Assembly: GCA_003661125.1 (NCBI GenBank)
Contig: QMVO01000026.1
Span: 1 to 12,132 of the forward strand
Origin: Methanosarcinales archaeon
GTDB taxonomy: Archaea; Halobacteriota; Syntropharchaeia; Alkanophagales; Methanospirareceae
Length of the DNA stretch: 12,132 nt
Reading direction: 5' to 3'
Both the position numbers and the translations under genes were made by a program. The notes below the pieces were generated by a model. The model made no database searches and was not told the origin of the DNA. It was given only the letters and a program-made list of their open reading frames with translations. Positions 1 through 6,171 of the stretch are shown here, piece by piece (the stretch's first letter is position 1; each line of letters opens with the position of its first letter).

Positions 1-15
1 CACTCACATATAGAT

Positions 16-222
16 TTAAGGAAACCGTTGAACTGAGCATCCAGATGGTTTGTCTCCCTGTCTGTTAGCATCCTGCATGTATGCTGGCTGCCCCATCATC
101 GCCAGCGCGCAATGCCACTGCTCCGAGGTCTTACGCCAATTCTTTATGTTTTCGGGTACATCTTGATAGCCGGATAAGAGAGGTTTTCGGTTATTGGAAC
201 AACCGAATGATACTATCTTCAT
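16..222 (-). CDS. Doubtful 68-residue hypothetical protein
   Basis: This ATG-to-TAA reading frame lies 29 bases downstream of the preceding leftward gene and would be the last gene of that operon in this window. The product is soluble and has no motif I recognise; it contains a Trp/Met-rich centre (EQWHCALAMMGQPAYM) and a Gly/Pro-rich tail. No Shine-Dalgarno sequence precedes the ATG, unlike most neighbours. Codon use is richer in C-ending codons and CAG than the rest of the window, so it is either foreign, differently selected, or not a gene. A TATA-like stretch (positions 225-236) sits too close to the ATG to serve this start. Function unknown. Confidence 0.35.
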   Translation of the reverse strand: MKIVSFGCSNNRKPLLSGYQDVPENIKNWRKTSEQWHCALAMMGQPAYMQDANRQGDKPSGCSVQRFP

Positions 223-251
223 GTGTATATAAAAACTTATCTACATAAAAA

Positions 252-404
252 CTATCGCTTGACACCTTCACCGCCACACGCTTGGCACTGAAACACTGTT
301 ATAGGCTCGATACTACCGTCTCGCTTGATGATGCATGAAACCATCACTTCTCCTTTCCCACTGCAAATTGGGCAGGCTTCTCGCTCTTTAAGTTCTCTCT
401 TCAT
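252..404 (-). CDS. 50-residue zinc-ribbon mini-protein
   Basis: Read directly from the minus strand: ATG at 404, TAG at 252. The product begins MKRELKEREACPICSGKG and ends in CQACGGEGVKR. Two Cys pairs, C11-x2-C14 and C40-x2-C43, are separated by a short beta-type stretch, which is a classic minimal zinc ribbon; the Cys-Gly-Gly/Gly-x-Gly surroundings resemble half a DnaJ-type zinc-binding domain. The start overlaps the end of the upstream gene by 17 bases, and a GAGG-type ribosome site lies just before it, so it is translated as part of the primase operon. A nucleic-acid or protein-binding adaptor is likely by fold, but the specific role is unknown. Confidence 0.62.
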   Translation of the reverse strand: MKRELKEREACPICSGKGEVMVSCIIKRDGSIEPITVFQCQACGGEGVKR

Positions 405-573
405 TTTCCTCTTCTACAAACTCTTTGAATTCTTTGCTCTGGATAAAAGGGTATTTTTTGAACAGCTCACCGAATGAAAAGCACGCATCTATAGCTGTAT
501 CTCCGTCATACACTACCATTACTTCTCTTCCAATATCATAATCCATCTCTACCTCATAATATAAGCCGTTCAT
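388..573 (-). CDS. 61-residue acidic hypothetical protein
   Basis: ATG at 573 overlaps the stop of the upstream gene in an ATGA arrangement, and a GAGGTGA ribosome-binding site lies 7-8 bases before it, so the start is well supported. The protein is acidic, with a probable beta hairpin (residues 5-22, YYEVEMDYDIGREVMVVYDG), then a short helix (FGELFKKYPF) and a Glu-rich C-terminal helix. I do not recognise the family. It has the size and charge of many archaeal virus accessory proteins. It shares an operon with the primase-helicase, which only suggests expression at the same time. Confidence 0.72.
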   Translation of the reverse strand: MNGLYYEVEMDYDIGREVMVVYDGDTAIDACFSFGELFKKYPFIQSKEFKEFVEEENEERT

Positions 574-932
574 TCTTCATTCACCTCTTTTAGCATTTCA
601 ACTACTTCCTTCATTAACTTCTCCTCAATCTCCCGTAGCGTTTCATAATCATGGTGCCGCCCGCCATCGCCAAGGTCAAAGATATAACTGTGGCACTTGT
701 CAGCTTCAATCAACAGCGGATCATAGGATTTACCGTAACCGTCCTCTATACCTAGTTCTATAATCATATTCCACACCTTCCACGCGAACCATTCAAGTAC
801 ACAGCGTTTTTGTAGTTCCGAAAGGGGTAGGTCATCAATGGTCTTGTATGTGTTTGTTCCTCCTCTATGCTTTGCTATCTCTTTATCAACAATCTTAAAA
901 CATTCCAGATAGTGCTTTCTTCCTATTGCCAT
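570..932 (-). CDS. 120-residue hypothetical protein, helical
   Basis: This is the second gene of the leftward operon, 57 bases after the primase stop. The ATG at 932 is preceded by an AGGTAAG ribosome site. The protein is predominantly alpha-helical and charged: an N-terminal helix (HYLECFKIVDKEIAKH), a middle helix with three Trp (residues 48-54, WFAWKVW), a Gly/His-rich loop (FDLGDGGRHHDYE) and a long Glu/Lys C-terminal helix (residues 98-120). No catalytic signature is evident. The dense polar helices could mediate binding to another protein or DNA. No family was recognised, but codon use and context make it a real gene. Confidence 0.85.
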   Translation of the reverse strand: MAIGRKHYLECFKIVDKEIAKHRGGTNTYKTIDDLPLSELQKRCVLEWFAWKVWNMIIELGIEDGYGKSYDPLLIEADKCHSYIFDLGDGGRHHDYETLREIEEKLMKEVVEMLKEVNEE

Positions 933-989
933 TTCTCTTACCTATTCTTTATTATTTTTCTTTTTTATTTTTTCGTTTTTGTGTTTTAT
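933..989 (-). promoter_or_regulatory. A-rich intercistronic leader with AAAAACGAAAAAA element
   Basis: The 57 bases between the primase stop and the next start read, on the coding strand, as an almost pure purine tract (A with scattered G and T) containing AACACAAAAACGAAAAAA, and end in an AGGTAAG ribosome site. A similar A-rich element with AAAACGAA recurs on the other strand at 5281-5310, 7764-7788 and 9988-10010. It may be an unstructured leader that favours ribosome loading or an RNA processing site. There is no clear TATA box, so an internal promoter is less likely. Confidence 0.35.
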
Positions 990-3617
990 CTATTCTCGCC
1001 TGTCTTCCTGAGATTTTGTTAGCTCTTCCGCGCATGCCGCGCAAATAAGATGCTTCTTACCCTCATGCAACCATTCATGATCCAGCCATGTCTTCTTACC
1101 ACAGCGTTCGCATGTACCCTCCGTCACCTCCGCATGGAACTCTACTACATCTTGCTCACTCGGCTGCTCGTTACTGCCACTTGTTTTTCCCTTTATATTG
1201 CCTTCCTCATCTAAATCCTTTATATTTACATACTTCACCTTCTTCTCTTCTTCAATGTACTCTTCTATCCCTTCACTCTCATCTTCTTCCTCTTCTTCCT
1301 CATCTTCTTCTTTCACTCTTATCCCGAACCACGCTCGTTGTATCTTGCCACCTATCTTCTTATGTTTTGCATACACGCGAGGAATTTCACCTACTATCTC
1401 AGAAAATCGCTTCTTACCTACAATTGCTAGCCCTTCACGCTCACAGAAAAGCTTATAACTATCGTAAAGGTCTCCTTTTGATATATACGCGCTCGGTTTA
1501 AACTCACATCTCTCTTCTATAAATGCACGTGCTGAGTTGCTCATTCTCATGAACTCCGCTTTCTTCTGTGCCGAACTCTTACTCTCGGAAAATTTAAAAC
1601 CTCTCGCTTCTAATCGCTTCAAACCTTCCAAACACCAGTTCAAAAATCCTGCAACGCCATCTTTCTCTACCAGTACCCGCTCATAGTTTGGAATTGCATT
1701 GCCGATAAACTGGTTTGGAAACTCTATTACTATCACTCGCTCCCAAAACGCTGATGTGGTATCCTCTACTTCTGGAAATTTGTTCCCAAGGATAATGAAT
1801 TTCGCGAAATTCACGAAATCTATCGTGTTCTGCTTATTCTTGACCTCTGCCGATACCAAATCACCACCTGTCAACTTCTTGAACTCAACTGTTTCCATCT
1901 TATCTTGTACTGGTGGTTCCGAAATAATGTTCACTAACTTACCAAAAAGTCTCGCTTTTGAAAATCTGTGTCTACCATCAAGCTCTTCTATGGATACTGA
2001 AACTGTACATATATCGCCAAGTAAAATTCTCAACAAATTCACAAATGTCGTCTTGCCGTTTCTGCCCGTACCATACAACCATAAGGACTTATGCGCAGGC
2101 ATGTCTGGATACAAACAATAGCCCAAGAACTCCTGAAGTATCGGTATATCTTCCTTGCGCACTATATTGCTTATAAAATTCTTTATGTTTGGGCAATCCG
2201 CTTCTGCATCATATTCCACTGGCAGTTGGTATGTATATATCTTTGATGTATCGAACGGATGCAATGTGAAGTCTTTAAGTTTCAATAGCCCGTTCTTAAC
2301 CGGTAGATAATTTTTATCCTTGTTAAATAAACTCCGTGGAACATATGTACGACGCTTGATATGGTTGATTATCTCTGTAATAAGGTATGTCGATGCCTCA
2401 TCGCCTATTATCTTCTCCGTCTCCGCCTTTATTAGCTTCTCACCTGGAACATATATCCCGTCCCTATAAACATACACATCTTCATTATCGTCTGCGGTAA
2501 CGAAAATGAAACGTTCCATAAGATCGTTCAGTATTACCGCTTTTATCTCCTTATCTTTTAGCTTTTCTCGCTCCTTCTTCTTATTCTCGTTCTTCTTTTC
2601 TTCAATTTTATGGCTCGCCACATACTCCCGCGCCTTACTTATTGTTAGATCATAATAACTCTCTGTCTTCTCTTGCCATTTGCCTATCTTGCAACCCTGC
2701 ATAATTTCTTTTATCTCGGCGTCTGAAAACCCATTCGCACATAAAATCGTTACGAGCGCCATCTCCGCTTCGCTCCTCGACTTATATTGCTTGCCCCATA
2801 CTCCATTATATAGCTCTCTCAACCTCTCATTACGCTCAAGTAGTTCCTCGAACTTTACATGCTCCTTTAGCTCTACTGTCTGCTCATGCTTTTTTATTTC
2901 AGTATTCAAAACAGCTTCTATTAAAATATCATTGTGCTTACGCGCTTCTTTTATGTCCTCTTCTGTAAAATCATCTACCCAATATGTTGGAACCGGCATG
3001 TCCGGTATCTTCATGTTTGGATAGCCTATCGGCTGCGTTACTCGCCTGATGTCGGTCGTTGTATCGAACTCCACACCGCTATCTTCTCTTAATTGCTTAT
3101 AAAACAGCCTCTGCTTCTCATTAAACTCTTTCCTGAAGACTCTACCACGTAAATTAAATCTATTCACCGGGAAAAATAGATGGTAGCCGTTTCCTGAACA
3201 TGCAAGGAAGCTACGAAGACCTTTCTCTTCCATAAAAGCTTTGAATTTCTTAGCTGCTTCCAGCGCTTTTCCCTTTTCCTCTTCTGTTGCTACTCGCGAT
3301 TTATCGGCTCTTGGAGCATCGAAATCGAACCAGAAGCACCATATCGCGCTTGTACCTTCAATTGTATCTTCCCCTATCTCCTTTTCATTAAGCGAAATCC
3401 ATGTTGTCCAGCCTCGCCTTATATTCTCGCCTAAAACTCTCTCCAATGCTTTCTTCTCAACCCACTCGGTCATCTTCCGCGGCGATGTCTTCGGAATCAG
3501 ATACCTGCCCTTATCCTCATCCCACTCGGGTCTGCCACCGAAAATAGCAAAGACTTCTCTGTCCCCTAACATCAAAATATGCTTTTTAAAATCCTCGCTT
3601 TTTATCTCTATCTCCAT
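990..3617 (-). CDS. Primase-helicase fusion: AEP primase + SF3 (D5-type) helicase + C-terminal zinc ribbon
   Basis: This is the likely replication initiator: it would make primers or polymerise DNA and unwind the template. Numbering is from the ATG at 3617, 875 residues. N-terminal archaeo-eukaryotic primase: catalytic FDFD (D98, D100), SGNGYH (H146) and a third motif, DTTTDIRR followed by GYPNMK (about 185-203). A PriCT-like helical region follows (about 285-335), then a Lys/Glu linker. SF3 helicase: Walker A GTGRNGKT (516-523), Walker B-like LVNIISEP (561-568), sensor ILGNK with N612, and putative arginine finger FWERV (R627). The C-terminus has a Glu-rich acidic tract (about 770-790) and a zinc ribbon CERC...CAAC (C836, C839, C859, C862). 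An in-frame GTG at 3635 would add six residues, but the AGGTGG site ends 7 bases before the ATG at 3617, so I prefer that start. It is the first gene of the leftward operon. Confidence 0.97.
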   Translation of the reverse strand: MEIEIKSEDFKKHILMLGDREVFAIFGGRPEWDEDKGRYLIPKTSPRKMTEWVEKKALERVLGENIRRGWTTWISLNEKEIGEDTIEGTSAIWCFWFDFDAPRADKSRVATEEEKGKALEAAKKFKAFMEEKGLRSFLACSGNGYHLFFPVNRFNLRGRVFRKEFNEKQRLFYKQLREDSGVEFDTTTDIRRVTQPIGYPNMKIPDMPVPTYWVDDFTEEDIKEARKHNDILIEAVLNTEIKKHEQTVELKEHVKFEELLERNERLRELYNGVWGKQYKSRSEAEMALVTILCANGFSDAEIKEIMQGCKIGKWQEKTESYYDLTISKAREYVASHKIEEKKNENKKKEREKLKDKEIKAVILNDLMERFIFVTADDNEDVYVYRDGIYVPGEKLIKAETEKIIGDEASTYLITEIINHIKRRTYVPRSLFNKDKNYLPVKNGLLKLKDFTLHPFDTSKIYTYQLPVEYDAEADCPNIKNFISNIVRKEDIPILQEFLGYCLYPDMPAHKSLWLYGTGRNGKTTFVNLLRILLGDICTVSVSIEELDGRHRFSKARLFGKLVNIISEPPVQDKMETVEFKKLTGGDLVSAEVKNKQNTIDFVNFAKFIILGNKFPEVEDTTSAFWERVIVIEFPNQFIGNAIPNYERVLVEKDGVAGFLNWCLEGLKRLEARGFKFSESKSSAQKKAEFMRMSNSARAFIEERCEFKPSAYISKGDLYDSYKLFCEREGLAIVGKKRFSEIVGEIPRVYAKHKKIGGKIQRAWFGIRVKEEDEEEEEEDESEGIEEYIEEEKKVKYVNIKDLDEEGNIKGKTSGSNEQPSEQDVVEFHAEVTEGTCERCGKKTWLDHEWLHEGKKHLICAACAEELTKSQEDRRE

Positions 3618-3679
3618 CTCATCTCCACCTCGCACATCACTATATCTTTAACATATTCTACTTTTTAAACATTCCTATT

Positions 3680-3690
3680 TATTTATATAA
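3680..3690 (-). promoter_or_regulatory. TATA box for the primase operon
   Basis: On the minus strand this reads TTTATATAAAT, close to the archaeal TATA consensus. Transcription would start roughly 25 bases downstream (near 3660), leaving a leader of about 40 bases before the ATG at 3617 that includes its ribosome site. A BRE is not clear on this side. It lies inside the left arm of the inverted repeat. Confidence 0.5.
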
Positions 3691-3702
3691 AGAATTAAAA
3701 AT

Positions 3703-3723
3703 AGAAATTTAATATAAATAAAT
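3703..3723 (+). promoter_or_regulatory. BRE + TATA box for the rightward operon
   Basis: A purine-rich AGAAA (BRE-like) is followed by TTTAATATAAATAAAT. Transcription would begin around 3738-3743, giving a leader of roughly 30 bases to the ATG at 3772. The element is the mirror image of the leftward TATA region, so both promoters could be bound by the same regulator. Confidence 0.5.
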
Positions 3724-3771
3724 AGCAGTGTTTAAAATGAATAATGTGTTAACCATATAGGAGAGATGAAT

Positions 3772-4224
3772 ATGGATATAGATAGGGAAGAATTGCAAAA
3801 ATACCTCGGAAAAAACTACTACGGAACAGAGGGATGTTGTATTGCTTGCCCTGAAGAAATAAAAGTATTATATCGTCAAGATGACGGAAAGTGTCTCTGT
3901 CCTGATTGCAAGTGCCGAGAATGCATCCATTATGTTGCTCTGCCTAACGGAACAGGGCGTTGCGATATATCACTGAAGCGAGAAGCGGCATGGGAAGATG
4001 TATGGATAGAGGTAGATGGTATTATTCACGAGACGGAGAAATCGATGCTTATTAGGGATGGGAATAGAAAGGTTTGGCTACCAAAGTCGTTAACAGAGGT
4101 AGAAGAAAGAGAAGAACGAGTGTTTGATGATACCCTTAGCTATTGGCTTGGCGAAGAGAAAAAAGTTTTGTATGTGAAAATACCTGCATGGCTTGCTGAT
4201 ATAAAGTTTCCTGATGGAGAATAA
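3772..4224 (+). CDS. 150-residue Cys-rich protein, first gene of the rightward operon
   Basis: Two in-frame ATGs exist (3766 and 3772). The AGGAG site at 3759-3763 fits 3772 (8 bases) better than 3766, so MDIDREELQK is taken as the start. The N-terminal half has nine cysteines (22, 23, 26, 41, 43, 46, 48, 51, 64), including CLCPDCKCREC, enough for two zinc sites. The C-terminal half carries a pattern I associate with small phage and archaeal-virus proteins: a beta strand, then ETEKSMLIRDG, VWLPKS (102-107) and a closing IPAWLADIK segment. The biochemical role of that pattern is unknown to me. As the first gene after the promoter it may be an early regulator or DNA-binding accessory factor. 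Confidence 0.9.
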   Translation: MDIDREELQKYLGKNYYGTEGCCIACPEEIKVLYRQDDGKCLCPDCKCRECIHYVALPNGTGRCDISLKREAAWEDVWIEVDGIIHETEKSMLIRDGNRKVWLPKSLTEVEEREERVFDDTLSYWLGEEKKVLYVKIPAWLADIKFPDGE

Positions 4225-4284
4225 TAAGACTTTGTAATGGCTTAATAATTTGAATAGTATATTAAAAATGAAGGTGAGTAAGAT

Positions 4285-4479
4285 ATGACCATAGAAATAG
4301 AAGAAAAAGAAACGACTACATTAGTGAGAGCGAAGCGCGGTACCGCGATGATAGAGGATTGTGGTAGGAAAGTAATAGTTGTGGGTGTATGGAGCTTTAG
4401 TGAATTAAAAGAACTGGTAGACGCCGTTGCGGATGTCAGGAAGAGGCATTTTATAATCGAAATTGATGACGGCGAGTGA
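4285..4479 (+). CDS. 64-residue small protein, paralogue family member 1
   Basis: The ATG is preceded by AAGGTGAG at a good distance. Predicted fold: short beta strands (TTLVRAKRGTAMIED, RKVIVVGVW), then one helix (SFSELKELVDAVADV) and a last strand (HFIIEIDDGE). The pattern G-x-A-(M)-I-E-D...V-x-V...W-x-x-x-x-L-K-x-x-V-x-x-x is shared with the proteins at 5957 and, more loosely, 9579, suggesting local duplication. After the TGA stop the frame stays open for ten codons (EPKKLKKQKK) to a TGA that overlaps the next start. Function unknown; it is too small to be an enzyme. Confidence 0.8.
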   Translation: MTIEIEEKETTTLVRAKRGTAMIEDCGRKVIVVGVWSFSELKELVDAVADVRKRHFIIEIDDGE

Positions 4480-4508
4480 GAGCCTAAAAAACTGAAGAAA
4501 CAGAAAAA

Positions 4509-4877
4509 ATGAAACAAAGAACTCTATGGGAGTTAGACTTAAATGCAGCGAGAAAGAAAGCGGTTAAGGAAGCAATACCGATTTCTGCAGTCTTCATAAT
4601 GCAAAACGAATACGATAATGATTGGAAGTGTGTTACTGATAGCGAAGAGATACACAAATGGATAGAGTTCGTGAAGGAGTGCGAGAGTTGCGAGGTCAAG
4701 CTTCATTACGAGCCGGTAGATGATGCTTTTGTGATGGAAATACATACGAAGCCTGTTTCAAAGGAAGTAGTGTATGAAGTAGCAAAAGAAGAAGTGAAGA
4801 GGGAGTTTTCAAGCAAATCTAACCGTGTGGGGAGAAGGTATGAAGATGGAGAGGGGTGGGTATGGTTATTGAGATGA
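4509..4877 (+). CDS. 122-residue hypothetical protein
   Basis: ATG at 4509; the upstream ribosome site is weak (only purine-rich sequence), so translation may be coupled to the gene before it. The N-terminus is a Lys/Arg-rich helix (LNAARKKAVKEA), followed by a beta-rich centre (ISAVFIMQNEYDNDWKCVTD), a helix (SEEIHKWIEFVKEC), two further strands (VKLHYEP, AFVMEIHTKPV) and a helix (EVVYEVAKEEVKREF). The tail is Gly/Trp-rich (GEGWVWLLR). The alternating alpha/beta order is that of a small alpha/beta domain, but no motif identifies it. The stop overlaps the next gene's start (ATGA). Confidence 0.86.
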   Translation: MKQRTLWELDLNAARKKAVKEAIPISAVFIMQNEYDNDWKCVTDSEEIHKWIEFVKECESCEVKLHYEPVDDAFVMEIHTKPVSKEVVYEVAKEEVKREFSSKSNRVGRRYEDGEGWVWLLR

Positions 4878-4966
4878 AGGGAATAGAGATAATAGTTATA
4901 TATGTAGTATTAGCATGGTATAGTTATTTTGCATGGTTAATTTATAGAATTTTAAAAAAGGAATGA
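4874..4966 (+). CDS. 30-residue single-pass membrane peptide
   Basis: Read from the sequence: the ATG overlaps the preceding stop (ATGA), and the frame ends with TGA at 4964. The product, MKGIEIIVIYVVLAWYSYFA followed by WLIYRILKKE, is one hydrophobic helix with a Lys/Arg-rich cytoplasmic-type end (RILKKE), the pattern of a single transmembrane segment. It has no cleavage site. It is the first of four small membrane proteins in this operon. It could be a membrane anchor, an inhibitor of a host protein, or a small membrane-active virus protein; I cannot say which. No separate Shine-Dalgarno sequence is needed if reinitiation occurs at the overlap. Confidence 0.6.
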   Translation: MKGIEIIVIYVVLAWYSYFAWLIYRILKKE

Positions 4967-4996
4967 AACGACTAAGAATATATCCAGCCCTTGAAC

Positions 4997-5024
4997 ATGT
5001 ACGCTTTTCATGGTAAGCGTATAT
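4997..5024 (+). terminator. Hairpin in the 109-base gap, possible terminator or regulatory site
   Basis: ATGTACGCTT (4997-5006) pairs with AAGCGTATAT (5015-5024) around an 8-base loop; all ten pairs form if one G-U is allowed. It lies between the end of the membrane-peptide gene and a TATA box at 5035, so it could end the first transcription unit or be a regulator's binding site for the second. The downstream bases are not a long T run, so classic termination is not assured. Confidence 0.4.
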
Positions 5025-5028
5025 TCAT

Positions 5029-5043
5029 CGGAAGTTTTATATA
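5029..5043 (+). promoter_or_regulatory. Internal BRE/TATA promoter
   Basis: CGGAAG (BRE-like) is directly followed by TTTTATATA (5035-5043), a near-consensus archaeal promoter. Transcription would start near 5064-5068, giving a very short leader before the GTG start at 5076. It would start a second transcription unit covering the genes from 5076 onward. Confidence 0.55.
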
Positions 5044-5075
5044 GTCCTATTATCTATACCCTATTGGTGATATAA

Positions 5076-5282
5076 GTGAAAGGAAAGAGTGGTGTGGAGC
5101 ATATTATAAATATAAGTAGGAAGATGGAGACTGATGATGCAGCGGCTTATCTGGATTACCACAGGCACATGCAGACGATAAAGTTTCGGCGATTGGAGAG
5201 GGAAGTGAGTGCTACGAAGGAAGCGATACGAACGTTTGAGGAGGAGATAAAGAGGAGGAAAGGTGAAATAGAAGAGGCATAA
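5076..5282 (+). CDS. 68-residue coiled-coil protein
   Basis: GTG start with GGTGA at 5066-5070, five bases away, right behind a TATA box. Residues 1-35 are polar and mixed (VEHIINISRKMETDDAAAYL). Residues 36-68 form a long, heavily charged helix with heptad-like hydrophobic spacing (IKFRRLEREVSATKEAIRTF, then EEEIKRRKGEIEEA), so a dimeric coiled coil is probable. No enzymatic motif is seen. As the first gene behind an apparent promoter it could be a small regulator or scaffold, but I recognise no DNA-binding motif. The 42-base gap after it is A-rich with AAAAACGAAAAAA and then AGGAGGTGG. Confidence 0.8.
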   Translation: MKGKSGVEHIINISRKMETDDAAAYLDYHRHMQTIKFRRLEREVSATKEAIRTFEEEIKRRKGEIEEA

Positions 5283-5324
5283 AAACGAAAAAAGAAAAAA
5301 GAAAAATAGGAGGTGGTAAGGAGA

Positions 5325-5483
5325 ATGGAACTAATTGAAGGAAGGTATTACCAATGTAAAATTTGTGGTAGAGTTTATCGCAGGAGGAGATCAAAACATC
5401 CTTGGCCGTCCTGCGGTCATCCTGTATCTGCTCAGCAAGAGATTTCCGAAGGAGAGTACCGATTACTTAAAAATAGGAGGTGA
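5325..5483 (+). CDS. 52-residue basic zinc-knuckle protein
   Basis: Read from the sequence: ATG at 5325, TGA at 5481. The upstream AGGAGGTGG is about 11 bases away and a nearer AAGGAG is 4 bases away, so initiation is well served. Residues C11-x2-C14 and C30-G-H32 (CKIC...CGH) form a plausible Cys3His zinc site, with a strongly basic stretch between them (YRRRRSKHP), the layout of a small nucleic-acid-binding zinc protein. The stop codon lies inside the AGGAGGTGA ribosome site of the next gene, so the two are coupled. The family is not recognised. Confidence 0.7.
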   Translation: MELIEGRYYQCKICGRVYRRRRSKHPWPSCGHPVSAQQEISEGEYRLLKNRR

Positions 5484-5490
5484 ATAGGAA

Positions 5491-5607
5491 ATGAAAAGAG
5501 TTATGAAAGCATGGGGGATAAAAGGACCGTATGGACTTATTGAGGTTCATGGTGATGAAGGTAGAGCGATGCGTTCTGCTGTGATGCACAGGATATATAA
5601 TGGATGA
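5491..5607 (+). CDS. 38-residue protein ending at a TGA that interrupts a longer coding-like frame
   Basis: ATG at 5491 with AGGAGGTG 8 bases upstream. The product (MKRVMKAWGIKGPYGLIEVH, then GDEGRAMRSAVMHRIYNG) looks like a small alpha/beta domain cut off after its helix. After the TGA at 5605 the same frame continues with typical local codons and a sensible beta strand (DVKVVDVEVREAKE). If the TGA were TGG the chain would read YNGWDVKVV. So this is either a genuine short protein or the first half of a broken or recoded gene. Its function is unknown. Confidence 0.55.
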   Translation: MKRVMKAWGIKGPYGLIEVHGDEGRAMRSAVMHRIYNG

Positions 5608-5782
5608 GATGTCAAGGTAGTAGATGTCGAAGTGAGAGAGGCGAAAGAAGATACAGATATACGAAGAGGAATTGGAAGAAGTCGTAGAGGCGCTGAGAAG
5701 CGAAATGGATGAAGTAAATAACGAATGTGGCGAGATAATAGGAGTGGTATACGGTAGAGCAGACTTTGAGACATGCGAGTAG
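5608..5782 (+). pseudogene. Remnant reading frames downstream of the TGA (likely broken gene pieces)
   Basis: From 5608 to about 5650 the frame of the previous gene stays coding-like. From about 5650 to the TAG at 5780 the frame one base over is clearly protein-like: a Glu-rich helix (YEEELEEVVEALRSEMDEV) then NNECGEIIGVVYGRADFETCE. That second frame is open only after a TGA at 5633-5635 and has no good start: candidates are a TTG at 5672 and an ATG at 5705, neither with a proper ribosome site. A TGA plus a +1 shift would join everything into one protein of about 95 residues. The ending overlaps the next gene by 10 bases, as real genes here do. Confidence 0.45.
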
Positions 5783-5940
5783 ATAGGTTCCTTGGACTGG
5801 TTCTTCCGCCAATAACAGGAATTGGAATATATCTATTGACAATACCACGGACTATGGATACGCTGTTAGTAGCAATTATTTGGACAGTGTTTTGGTGGTT
5901 TGTGCTTGCAGTAGGTGCTGCTTTAGAGGATTTACCATGA
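5773..5940 (+). CDS. 55-residue two-helix membrane protein
   Basis: Read from the sequence: ATG at 5773 (overlapping the preceding frame by 10 bases), TGA at 5938. Two hydrophobic segments, FLGLVLPPITGIGIYLLTI (6-24) and TLLVAIIWTVFWWFVLAVGA (30-49), are joined by a short polar turn (PRTMD), giving a helical hairpin with a short charged tail (LEDLP). It resembles holin-sized or small virus membrane proteins only in size and topology; there is no sequence motif to assign it. Its stop is immediately followed by the AGGTGA ribosome site of the next gene. Confidence 0.68.
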   Translation: MRVDRFLGLVLPPITGIGIYLLTIPRTMDTLLVAIIWTVFWWFVLAVGAALEDLP

Positions 5941-5956
5941 AGAGGTGAACGAATAA

Positions 5957-6148
5957 ATGTTTTCCGATACTAAGAAAGTGAAAGGTAAAGATGGGGAAAT
6001 AGAAGTAACAGCGGATAATCATGGCGTAGCGATAGAGGATGGGAAGAATTGGGTATATCTTTGGTGGAAAGAGTGGGATGGTGTGAAGAAGACCGTGGAA
6101 GAGCTAAAACATAAACATAAAGGGGAACTAAAAGACTTGAACATATAA
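5957..6148 (+). CDS. 63-residue small protein, paralogue family member 2
   Basis: ATG with an AGAGGTGA ribosome site about 9 bases upstream, beginning just after the previous stop. Short beta strands (EIEVTADNHGVAIEDG, NWVYLWW) precede a helix (KEWDGVKKTVEELKHKHKGE). The block VYL-x-W-x-EWD-x-x-K ending in HKG is nearly the same in the gene at 9579 (VYLYWDEWDKIKNF...HKGG), and G-x-A-I-E-D-G...V matches the gene at 4285. These look like diverged copies of one small domain. Aromatic residues in the core suggest a tiny folded domain, perhaps protein-binding. Function unknown. Confidence 0.8.
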   Translation: MFSDTKKVKGKDGEIEVTADNHGVAIEDGKNWVYLWWKEWDGVKKTVEELKHKHKGELKDLNI

Positions 6149-6171
6149 AGAGTTATGGGAGGTGTGAAAAG

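Larger units (their letters stand above)
3663..3737. repeat. 26+26 bp inverted repeat in the divergent promoter region
   Basis: The arms are 3663-3688 and 3712-3737 with a 23-base A-rich spacer. The inner 14 bases of each arm (CTATTTATTTATAT and its complement) match perfectly, and the outer 12 match at 10 positions (TTTTAAACA shared), so 24 of 26 pairs agree. Sequence further out (TTAACA...ATT) also looks related on both sides with small gaps. It separates the primase operon from the rightward operon. Each arm contains a TATA-like element, so it is either a mirror-image bidirectional promoter/operator, an AT-rich replication origin beside the replication gene, or both. Confidence 0.85.

Noticed and set aside
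1088..2176. Plus-strand open frames opposite the primase (Ser/Leu/Pro-rich)
   Set aside because: They are shadows of the primase-helicase on the other strand: low-complexity residues, no ribosome sites, and the opposite frame has full domain motifs.
4477..4512. Readthrough of the 4285 gene's TGA (EPKKLKKQKK) as a third recoding case
   Set aside because: The extension is ten low-complexity basic residues with no structural sense, so it is more likely a spacer.
5604..5682. 25-codon ATGA-overlapping frame starting MRCQGSRCRSERG
   Set aside because: Arg-rich with codon use of an out-of-frame reading; the other frames across it are more protein-like.
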